From Selenomonas ruminantium subsp. ruminantium ATCC 12561 (GTDB lineage: Bacteria; Bacillota; Negativicutes; Selenomonadales; Selenomonadaceae): a stretch of 58,477 bases of DNA. Below the pieces are notes generated by a model. It had not been told where the DNA came from, searched no databases, and saw only the letters and a program-made list of their open reading frames with translations. The translations under genes were made by a program, and so were the position numbers. This document shows positions 39,345 through 51,300 of this stretch, in pieces. Location of the stretch: contig NZ_AUJE01000027.1 of assembly GCF_000424065.1 (NCBI RefSeq), forward strand, positions 1 through 58,477. Reading direction: 5' to 3'. Every line of letters begins with the position of its first letter. The first letter of the stretch is position 1.

Positions 39345-42300
39345 ATGTTCAACTTACCACATAGCGTCCGCCGCAGCATCGGCAAGCGACGTCTTACTTA
39401 TCATATTCTCTCCGTTATTGCCGTAGCGGGGATGTTTTCCCTGCCTGCTCTGACAACACATGCTCAGAATGATATTGCCAAGGCGGACAATGCCAACGCC
39501 GGCACCATCTCAAAAAACGGACAAGTTACGGACATCCTGGCTGACCAAGTGGTGAATAACATCGCCATCAACAGGTTCAAAAGCTTCCAGCTGGATCAGG
39601 GCAATATCGCCAACCTCTACTTCGGCACGACAAAATCTGGCGCCTCAGCCAGTACTCTGATGAATTTTGTAGACAGCAAGGTGGACGTGAACGGCACGCT
39701 CAACGCCATCCGGAACGGCCGCGTGGATGGCAACCTCTATTTCCTGAGCCCAAGTGGCATTGCCATCGGCGCCAACGGCGTCATCAATGCAGGCAAAGTA
39801 GGTCTCATCGTACCTCAGGAATCCACTTACGATACCCTGTTGTCGAATGCTTTTAAGGGGAAAGTATCGCTAAGCCCCCAGCAACTTCGCTCGGGAGAAA
39901 TCCCGCTTAACGAAGACGGCAGTCTCACTGTACAGGGAAAAATCAACACCGTGGACGGCGTCCTCCTGGCAGCTTCCAACATCCATATTGAATCCGGTGC
40001 AAAAATCCTCAGCCGGAACACGCTCGACTACTCCTCTTTGGTAAACATAAAAGAAAATGGAACTATCACGGCTGATGCCGGACTGGGCAGCAACCTGGCC
40101 CTGTCGCGGAACGAAGCAGGAGATATCGTACTGCTTGCAACCGTGCAGCCCAGGGAAACATTGACCTGGAACAAGGAACGGCGGCTTAAATCCAGTCTGG
40201 GATTTGACTATGATCAGTTCCGCTATCCCTCTACGGCTGGCATCAATGTGGCAAATGGTGCCAGCATCACTTCCGGTGGAAATGTTGAACTGACTTCCCA
40301 GGCCACGCTGCAGTTCAACTTTGACCAGGCTGCGAATCTGGATGATGCTGCCTGGAGAAATTTGGATCTTACCCACTACTTCCTTCCTGTCTCCGGCATG
40401 CAGGCCAATGTTTCTCTTGATGGTAAGGTCAGCGGAAAGCAAGTCAGCGTAAACGCCCTCACGAACTATACCTACAAAGACTGGTGGAGCCTTAAGGGAG
40501 GCTCTGACGATGACTGGTTATCCCGCCGCGTCACGGCGGTGGACGGCGCACTGCATCGGGCCGGCCTGGCCGCCACCTACATCATGGAGAACACCTCAGC
40601 AAATATCGACGTCGGCCAGAATGCCATCATCGAGGCGCAAGGCACGGGGGACGCGCTCGCTCTTTCCTCAGGCAGTCATGTGACCGCAGAGCTTTTGACC
40701 CAGAGCGCCATAAGCCACACGGCCTCTATTGCCTATGAGAAAAACAAGGCCAGCCTGACCGTAGATGGCAGTCTCACGGCTGCGAAGGGCAACATCCTGT
40801 TGGGCGCGGATGCCACCTCTAATGTCAAGCTGGTCAGCCGGGTCAAGGATGCCAACACGAACGGCAAGTCCTGGCTGGCTGCCAACGTCCTCATCGGAAA
40901 CAACGACAGTTTCATGGAGTTCGGGGACACAGCTCGTTTGCTTGCCAACAATGGCAACATCTCCATCAAATCCAATAGCACAAATCAGGTGGACGCCAAG
41001 GCCGAACTGGACCTAAAAGGCGGTCTCGGCGGCTTCACGGCAAACTTTGCCTGGGCGGGCAGTTCTGCCCGGGTGAAGGGAGCTGTGGAGGCTGGAGCAA
41101 AGGACATCCGTATTCAGGCTGGAAATACCACAACGGGCTACCGCCTTTTGGCAACGAACACCACCAAAGCCGCGGGCAAACAGAAGGACGAAGGCGGCGT
41201 GGACGAAACCCTCAAGGATGTCAACAACCTGAAGAACACCTTCCTGGCAAGCAAGGGCGGTATGGTCGAAAAGCTAAAGTTTGGCAGCTTTTCCAGCGAA
41301 ACGCTGGATTCCCTGGCAAAGTACATCACCACGGATGTCAGCGTGGGTGTGGGCAAATCCATCGCCCAGATTGACCTGTCACGGGAAACAAAGCTCACTG
41401 CCGCAGATACCCTCGCCCTGTCGGCCAAAACGGCCAGCATCGGAACGGAAGTGGGCGCCATCAGCACAAAAAGCGGTCTGGGTGGCGGAGGGGTGAAGTC
41501 TGCCCTGTTCCGTCCCACCATCGCCGTGGTGAACCGTGACAGTGATGCGGGCATCGTTATCGAAGGATCCGACGAATCGGACTTTCATGCAGCCCTCACG
41601 GGCAGCAAGGTCAGCCTCTCCTCATCCATCGACACGTCCAACGGCCGCTTCGATATAGCACGGGCAGAACTGCTGAAGGAGAAATCTGCCCTTTTATCCC
41701 TGCTGGATGGCAAAGGCCTGGCCAAATCCCGCGCTGAGTCTTTCCTCAAGGGACTGGAAGCACTGGACGGCAGTAATGCCGTAGGAAGTCCCACAGAACT
41801 ATTGCCTGTCTTCCAGGGCAGCGCAGAGGTGGCCGCACTCCTTCAGTCTGCCTATGGGAAAAATAACAAGCAGGCCAACAGCCTCATCGAAAAGCTCAAC
41901 GCCCTTTCTTCTGCCTCGAAAATCGCCAACTACTATGCGGACAGCTCCAGCTATGTGGACCTCTCAGGAGCGGCATCTTCTGCGGCCAAAGGGGAAAGCA
42001 CTACCTCCATTGCAGCCGCGGTGAATGTAGGGCTGCGTTCTGACCGCTCCCGCATCCTCATCGGCCAGGATACGGCCATAAAGGCCACTGGCGGCAATAT
42101 TGACATTGGCTCTAACCTCAACCAGTCAGACATCACCCTGAGCGGGCATATGAGCCATGTGGACCCGAAACGTTCTGCCGTAGACGCAGTGGTCAACATC
42201 TCCAAGGTAGATGCAGACAATGTGGTGGCTGTGGCAGAGGGCGCCAGCCTCACCGGCCGTAACATCGCCATAAAGGGCACGAACGATGTAAGTCATATTT

Positions 42301-45300
42301 ATCTGAACGACAGCTCAGGTCTGCAGGTGAACGCAGGCCTGAATGTCATGGGCAACGCCAGCTATGTGGGAGGTGGCAGCAAGGCCCTCGTCTCAGTGGA
42401 TGACGAGGCGAAACTCTCGGCCACGGATATTGCTGCCGACAGGGGGAATATCTCCATCTTCGCCAAGAACGAGGCAGATCTGTTAAACATTGCCGGCGGC
42501 CTCTCCTTCGGCTCAGGCACAACCGCCATGGGAGCCTCTGTTGCCGTTTCCAACTATGACGTAAAGACCTTGGCCGCCATCAGTGACAACGACAGCGGGA
42601 GCGATTCCCTCCAGACACCACTGCTGCGGGAGCGGGCAGGCTATGCCGACAAACCGGAGGACATAACCTTCGACGAAAGCGACGGCGCCTCCATCAAGAT
42701 CATGCAACAGCTGGCCGGATCCGGCAATCAGGAGGAAGCCCCCGTTATTTTCGGTACTGCCGACAGACAGGATTCCGGCAGCATACAGGGACATTCCCTG
42801 AATATCCAGGCGGACACAGATGGCCTTATAAATACCTTGGCCGTAGCCGGAGTTGTTGGCCGGCAATCCGGCCAGTCGAAGGATAAGGATAAAGATAATC
42901 CCCAACAGCCCCAGGACAAAAGCTCCGACAACGCCCCTGAAAAGGAAAAGGACGGCGCCAGCAATGCCTTGCTGCAGGTTCTCAAGAAGAACGCCGGCAG
43001 CAAAGTAGGCAACCTGATCGACCAATATCAGGACAGCTTTACCCTGGACAAAAACAGCGTATTAGGACAGACTGTGGACAAGCTGTCCGAGGCCCAGAAG
43101 AAAGCCATGGAGGCCAAGCAGAAGCTGGACGCAGTGAAAGAGTCCAGCATCGGCAAACTCATGGAAGGTGGTGCCCCCCAGTCCACCTTTACCGGTGCAG
43201 GCAGTGCGGCTCTGAACATCACCAACAATGAGACCACCGCCGTGCTGGAAAAAGCAAATATCATCCTGCGCAAGAACAGCGGAGAACTTCCCTCCCTCTC
43301 CCTAAAGTCTCTGGACAATGCCTTCACCGGAGCCTGGAGTGGCGCTGCCGCCATCAGCTTCCGCGGCTTTGACATGAAGGGCAGCAGTTCCTCCAGCTCA
43401 TCCAACTCATCCAACTCCTCCGGCAGCGGCAAGGGGATGGCCGGAGCCATTGCCATGAACTGGCTTGACGGGGCGGTACTGTCCCGCATTGAAGACAGCA
43501 ATATTTCCCTCAGCGGCGGCACCCTTACCAACCTGGCCCAGAAGAAGGGCGCCCTTGTGGCGGCCGGACTCTCCCTCACGGCCCAGGCTTCCGGGAATTC
43601 CGGCGGAAAGAATTATGCCGGGGCAGACTCTGTCTCCGTGAACCTTGGTGCCAATGTGGTAGGCGCAGAACTTATAAATAGCTCCGCTATTGGACTGGAC
43701 AGCATCAGGAACCAGGCCTATGATGAGGATACTCAGGTCACTGGCGGCGTGAACGTCTCCGTGGCAGCTGGTGGCAATGGCAGCACCGCAGCCGGGGGGA
43801 CAGCAGCTTTTGCCAACCTCGCCAATGATGTCCATGCTGCCATCGAAGGCGGGAACTATGCAGCCGGCAGCATGCTGTCCAATACAGCCCGCACATCCGT
43901 CACCCAAATTGGAGGCGCAGTGGGCGTATCCGTAGCGGCCTCCCAGGGAAACAGCTACGGCTTTCAGGGCGTAATGGCCTACAACCGCCTGCGCAACAAA
44001 GACACTGCTTCCCTCCTCAATGCCAACGTCAAGACAAAAACGCTGGAGAATATTGCCTCGGATCAGGCCGCTGGCCAGAAAACCTATGATCGTGCCATCG
44101 GCAGCACGGGGCTGGATGTGACAGGGGAAAGCTATCTTGCGGAAGTCAGGAAGAATCCCAACGGTGAAGTAAACAACAGCCTCTCCGGCAGCTATGGCAA
44201 CAAAATCATCACGGCTGCCTTCGGCCTTGCCGCCTCGAACAAGGGCAGTGGCAGCTCTGCTGCGGCCATCAGCGACATCGCCAATGATTTTCAGGCCACC
44301 ATCAAGGGCGGCAACTTGAACAGCCCGGCTGAGTCTGCCCTTACGCTTTCCAGCAAGGCAGACTCCAACACGCTGGACGTGAACGCCGCAGCCGGAATCG
44401 CCGCCACAGCTGCCGCCAAGGGCTTCGGCACTGCCGGCTCCCTGGCTCTGCAACTTACGAACAATAAGGTCTTTACCTCTTTGGAAGGCATGGACAAGGA
44501 CCATCTGCTGCAGGCGAAAAATCTGCGCGGAGCAGACCTGCAGGCAAACTCTGCCGCCAAGGAAATCAACGTGGCCGGTCAGGTCAGTGTCGGCGGCAAC
44601 GCAGCAGCAGGCCTGGCCATGGCCTACAACCAGTTGGACAATACGACGAATGCCAATATCAAAAATGCCAGACTTGAAATGAAGCAAGGAAACGCCCTGC
44701 CGGACAGCATTTCCCTCACCGCCGCAAACACGGGCAAAGTCTATGCCGTGGGCGCCGGCGTGAGCGTTGCCTTAGGCAAGGCCGCACTGAACGGCACAGC
44801 CGCTATGAACCGTGGCGCCAGCTCCGTTAACGCTTCCCTGGAAAACATCAAGGCCACGAATCTCAAGACCGTTAACATCAGCACCAAGGACAAGACGGAT
44901 AAACTGTCCGTAGCAGGCAGTCTGCAAGGTTCCACCCAGGTCGCCATCGGAGGCGCCTTAGCCTACAACGACATCGGCACCTCTGCGCGCCGTCAGCAGA
45001 ACGCCGCCTCCATCTTGAATGCCAAACTGGCTTTCCAGCCATCTAACCCCGCCAATTCTTTGAACGTAACGGCAGAGGATACCTCCAAGCTCACCACCAT
45101 CGGCGCAGGTGTAGGACTCACCACGGGCGCTGCAGCAGTGGAAGGAGCAGCGGCCATGACCACCCTGAACAAGGATATAGCCACTTCCATAAAGGGTTCT
45201 GAGGTCACGAATGCCCCCCAGGCCGGCATCAAAGCCAAATCCACTGAGGACATCACCACTACAGCAGCTGTGCTGGCCGTGAGCCGGCATGCCGCCATAG

Positions 45301-48300
45301 GCGCCGGACTGGCCGTCAACAACAGCGGCACCCATACCACGGCGCTGCTATCCGACGCCAAAATTGCAGCCAGCAGTCTGGAGGTGGAAGCAGCCAGCAA
45401 CTCTACAATCCATAACGTTGCAGCCGGTGGCGGTGTGGCCCTCCAGGGGGCAGCGGTAACCGGTTCGGTATCACTGAACAACATCAACAATAAAACCACC
45501 GCCGCTATCGACAACAGCAGCATAGCAGCACAGAGAGGAAGTGTTGCTCTTTCTGCCCTGAGCGACGAAAACATCACCAACACCGTGGGCGTAGTTTCCG
45601 GCGCTGCCCAGGGAGCCGCTGTGGGCGCCGCTGTGGCCAAAAATGTTATCAACAGCGATACCTCAGCTGCCATCAGCGGCGATAAGACTACTGTCGAGAT
45701 GGCGAACGGCAGTGAAGTAAAAATCAAAGACGGCTTAGCCGGCACCGACGGAGCCATTGCCGGAACTCTGGCCTCGGCCTCCAAGAATAGCAGCAACAAG
45801 AGCTCGGCTGCCGATGGCGAAAAAATTTTGGGTTCTTATGCCAATCTGGCAGACAAGCGAAGCGAAAATACGTATATGGGTATCGTGGCCTCTGCCTCCG
45901 GCACCCATACCATCAAGTCCCTGCTGGCCAATGCCGGCATAGCCGGTCAGGGTGCAGCGATAAACGGCACCTTTAACGTGAATGAAATCGGCGGCAGCAC
46001 TCAGGCCAAAGTGGATAAGGCCCGCCTGTCCACCTCCGGGAACGGCAGCAATGTCAGCATCATTGCCCATGACTATACCAATGCCTATGGCATGGTAGGC
46101 ACGGTAAGTGCCGCCGGTCAGGGCGCAGGGGCAGGCATTGGCAGCGATACGGCCACAGTCAATCGCAAGACCAGGGCACAGGCCAGCGGCCAGAACCGCC
46201 AGAACAACGATATCACGGCGGATATGCTGAACATCGAAGCCTCCTCCTGGCAGGGATTGGCCTCCCATGTGGCAGGGATTGGCTTTGCCGGCATGGGCGC
46301 CGGTATCATGTTTGGTACAGGCGTCTATACCCTCGCTTCGCAAACAGAAACCGCTATGGATAATGTCCGGGCAAATCTCCGCGGCAGCCTTTACCAACAG
46401 GCTGACCATCATGGCAAATTGTACAGCGATGCCTATTCCCTGGGCGTTGCCGGCGTCGGCGCAGGTGTAGGCGCAGGCGTGGCTGTGGTCAAGGAACAGA
46501 GCAAAGTGGATACGCTGGTCAACAACGCCAAAGTATCCTTTACGAACAAGGGGAACAGCACTATCCGGGCACTGAACGATACGCGCCTGAGCTATGAACT
46601 CTACAATATAGGTGTGGGTGGCATTGGCGGTTTGGCCGGTTCCATCGGTGTAGCCAATGTAACCGATGATGTGACGGCCAGAGTCCTGAACAGCGAAATT
46701 GGCTGGAATGGTGTGGCAGTTGACGGACTGTCCATTGCTGCAGAGAACAATATCCATTTCAACAACACCGCGTTCACCGGTGCCGCCGGTCTGGCAGCCG
46801 GTATGGGGGTAGGCGTTGTGCTCAACACCATTGACAGCCGGGTACAGACAGATATTGCCAACAGCAAACTGTCTGCCAAGGACATTTCCCTGACGGCAAA
46901 GGAAAATCGGGATATTGCACAGAGTGCCTATAATGCCTCGTTGGGTGCCGTTGGCGCTTCTGCCAATGTGATGCTTACCAACGTGGGACAGAAACTGGCA
47001 GACAGCTATGAATCGGCTACCAACAAGGGCAAGGCAGCTGATGGCTCCAAGGTGGATGTCAAGGGCTTGCTGAACAGCGCCAATAACAACACGAAGAAAA
47101 CCCAGCTGAAGGCTGAAGCTTCCCAGGGGCTGGCCGGTACGACCACGGCCGCTGTAGCTGATAACGGAGGCCGGGAACGTGCAGGCGTGAGCCTCAATAT
47201 GTCCAATTCGGCTATGCAGGCCACCACAGGCAATATCAAACTGACCAGTCAGGCCACGAACAATGTGACGCAGGGCAACAAGGCCGTAAGCTTTGGCGGG
47301 GCGGTTATCAATGGTGCCGTGGGCATATTGAACAACGCCGGCCGTACGACGCTGAACCTTACCAATACTTATGGGAAAGCCGCCAAAAATATCGAAATCA
47401 ATACGCTTTTGGAGGGGCAGAACAAGCTGAATATCCTTCAGGGCAGTGCTGCCCTGACCGGGGCAGGCAGTGTTGCCTATGCGGGACTGGCGAATAATTC
47501 GGCCAGCAGTGTCAATATCTCCGGCGAAAGACTGACCGCAGATAGCGGGAACATTATCATCGACAGCAAAGATGCGGTCAAATCCACCGTAAACGCCATT
47601 GGCGTGACGGTAGCGGGTAAAGCCATAGGTGCGCTTGTGGCAGAGACCTCCGGCACGGGCAACAATTCCGTGGTTGTCGGCAGCGGTCTGGAGATCAATG
47701 CGAAAAATGCGGAAATCAGCATTCAGGCCCAAAGTGCGCCTGAAACCAAGCTGACGGCCATAGCGGCTGTGGGCAGCGCCTCCTTTGCAGGTGTGGGCCT
47801 CAGTGCGCAGTCCGAATACACGGGCAAGACTATGGTAGACATCGCGCCCAATACCAGCCTTAAGGGATCCAGGCTGAACATCAAAGCGCAAAACGCACCG
47901 CAAATCACCACCCAGGTGGGAACGGGTTCTTTGAGTATGCTGGCGGCACTATCAGCTACGGGCGTGAAAAACGCTATGGGCAATCAGAACAATCCTCATG
48001 TAACCCGGGTAAGCATAGGAGAAAACAGTTCCCTATTAGCACAACAGATGAACATTGAGAGCAACTGGAAGCCCTATCAGAATCTGGACCTTATTTCCTT
48101 AAGTGCCGGTTCGGCATCTGTCGGCGTGACCCATGGAATATTGACGGCTTATGGAACAAATGATGTGCAGGTGGGCAAATCTGCTTATGCAAAGGATGCG
48201 GAACTTACGGTGAGCGCCAATTCTGCGCTGAATCAGGATGGCGTTGTAAGAGGGCTGGCAGCAGGCGGTCTGGCGTCCGGCAGCAATTTCTTGAGCGCTG

Positions 48301-51300
48301 TGCGCAATGTACGGAATGCTGTGGATTTGGGCGGTATGAGCAATCCGCAGGAAAAAATTCGGGGAGTTGTCACCGGCTCGTACAATGGTCTGTCGCAGAA
48401 TTTCCGGGCTGTGGGCTATGGTGCCGGCTTTGCCACCATTTCTCCCTTTACGGCAGTCATCAATGACACAGAAAAACGGGAAACCAATCTGTTATTGGGT
48501 GGTGACTGGAATTTGTCCGGCTATATGCTAGCTAATGTCCAGAATGCGAATAACGCTAACGTGCTGTCTGTTGACGGCAAGAGCGCCGCCATGGTCGGTC
48601 TTAGCGGCGTGTCCATGACCCGTAAGGCAGACAATACGGCCATGGTGCAGCTGAAGTCCGGCACCCGTGTCACCAGCGACCAGGAACAGTCCTATAACGC
48701 CAACAATGACCTTTCGGTCAATGAAACTGTAGACGCTGCAGGTTATGGCGGCATCAATGGTTCGGGCAGTGAACTGAAGAATACAGGCATCTATCGGGCC
48801 AATGTGGAAATCGGGGAGGCGAACGGCAAAGGCGCTGTTTCCCTGACGACCAATGGAGAAGAAGCCGGCATCAGCATGGGCGCTGCGACCAGCGGCAATG
48901 TGAATGCCAAAAACCAGTTGCAAGCAGGCGGTGCGGCCTCTTTGATACGGGCCAGCAGCCAGCATGATGTCCATTATGACAACAACATCATCCTGCGCAA
49001 TGCCAATCTGCTCAATAAAGGCAGTTCTTCCGACATTAACCTGGGGGCAGCCGATAATACGGCCCTGAACCTGGTTACGGTGGGCAATATTCAGGGCGGC
49101 TTGGGCGGTAAGGCGACGGCCCTCACGGACAATAAACTGCAGCGCAGTGCTAAGGTCACCCTCGCGGACAACAGCAGTCTCTTCAGTCAGGGTGAAATCA
49201 ACATGGCTGCAGGCGCCGATACCATTGGCCGGACGGGGAATCTTGATCTGTATGTTATGGCCGATGTATATAATCGTACCGCCATTCCCGTAAGTACCAA
49301 GCCGAGAATCACCAATACCATGAAACAGGCCAATCAGGTGGATATTGGCAAGGGCAGCAAGGTTACTGCAGCCCGGGATATAAGTCTTACGGCCAATACC
49401 GGCAAGGAAGCCCTGCTTGAATCCGCTTATGTCTATACGACATATTCCAGTAAGGCGAACAACCAACTCGTGGCTGTACTACCCAATGAGAAAAACAATG
49501 CGGAACAGCAGGATAATTTCGTGAATATCGCGGGAGAGGTCAAGGCAGGTATCTATAATTCACTGGCTTTGGAAATCAACAGTAACCAAACGGTCAATGT
49601 CAAGGAAGGCGGCGACTGGTTTAAGGCTGATGGTATTAAATTCGGCCAGCAGCAAACAGTCAACAATCCTTATCTCAAGGAATACAATGAACTCGTAAAT
49701 GCTCGCAAGACAGTTACAGACAGTACATTAGCCAAAACCTATGATACGGCGATAAATAATCTCTTGCAGACTATGGCAGCCAAGGGCTATGCCCAGAAAA
49801 ACGGCAGCAGCTATAAAGTGTTGGAGACGGTTACGGTCACGGCTACGGTGTTACCCAATATTACTGTAGCTGGAGCCAATGTCGATGTCTATTCCCCCAG
49901 ATTGACGGTGGGTGGCTCCCTTAAGGCCTTTGGGGCAACAAGTATTTCCATTACGGATAAAGGTAACAGCCGTCTAGTGGTAAATGATTTGGAACTGGCC
50001 AGCATGGGTGGTCAAGTAAGACTAAATGGCAAAAACTATAAGGCTGCCAATATCCAATCATCTACCGATACTACTGCTCCTGTCCTTACGATTAAAAAGA
50101 TGGGTGGGAATGGCAAAGAAGGCGCTCTCCTGCTGCAGGGGAACCTGATCAACAATGCTGGCAAAGTCAGCATTCGTAATGATGTTGGGGACATTCTGAA
50201 CACAGGAACCATCTCTTCGGCCTATGCTACAGAAATCCACGCACCTAATGGCAACTATAGCCAAAAGGTCAGTGGGGAGTCTCAGGTAGTAGGGCTTCAT
50301 CCGTTGACACCCTATACTTTTGGTAGCGAAATGTTCACGCGGGAACTCTATCTCTACCTGATAGAGCCTATAGCAAATAAAAGCGCGTACCGAGTCCTGA
50401 ATGAGAATGCTTTATTTGAGCAACGCGATATTAGCAATTATGGCCAATATCTTGTCGGTGTTGTGCATAACGTGTTCCAGCGCATGAAGCAGACGGAGGC
50501 TGGCCGGACAGAGATTGCCAAAATTTTGGGCATCCCCTATGCTCAGTTTGAGAAGAATTCCAAGGAACAGAATGCAAACATCCTTAAAGAAAAATATGCG
50601 TCCCTAACGAAGGAAGGCGCCATTGTGGCTGGAGGGGATGTGTCCATTGCAGCTGGTCATATCTTTGTGAACGGCCTTATCCAAAGCGGCTACAGTACCT
50701 ATAGCACCGCCGTTGATGCAGCAAAGGTAGCAGCTTTGGACAAACAGGTCCGGAGGGGCGTGACCCTTACCGACAGTGATGTGTTGGGCAATGCCAACTA
50801 TTCGGTAGACAGCGCCAGCGTCAAAGGCGGCAATATCTGGAATGCTAACCAAAAAGCGTTCGAAGGGTTAATCAGTACCTATTACAATCCTTACACCGGT
50901 CACCTGTTGACGGCAGATACCGTGGTTAGGGGCGGCAATGTCTACCTTACGGGGAAAGTCTACTCTACCGTTCAGGGGGCAGGCCGGATTCTTTCCGCCA
51001 AGGGAGCGGCAGACCTGATAATCGATGCGGAAAATCTGAACAAGGATCTCTATCTTGGTTCTATTGCCAATAATTACCGCAATGGCAATATCTTTATCAA
51101 TGGCAAGCTGCAGACCGGCAAATTCTATCAGCCTACGAATGATTTGCTCCTGTGGAATATGAATGCGGACGCCAACATCAAACAAAGTTATAACTATAAG
51201 GTAGAGGCGAACTTCCATGATAAGCAAGTAAAACAAGGCAAGGAAAGCGCCTTGAGTTATTTTGAGCTTCTAGGTAAAGGGAGCCATAAAAAAGTACCGG

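Noticed and set aside
45735..47903. A 722-codon minus-strand open frame inside the giant gene
   Set aside because: It mirrors the repetitive, low-complexity codons of the sense gene. No ribosome site and no recognisable domain.
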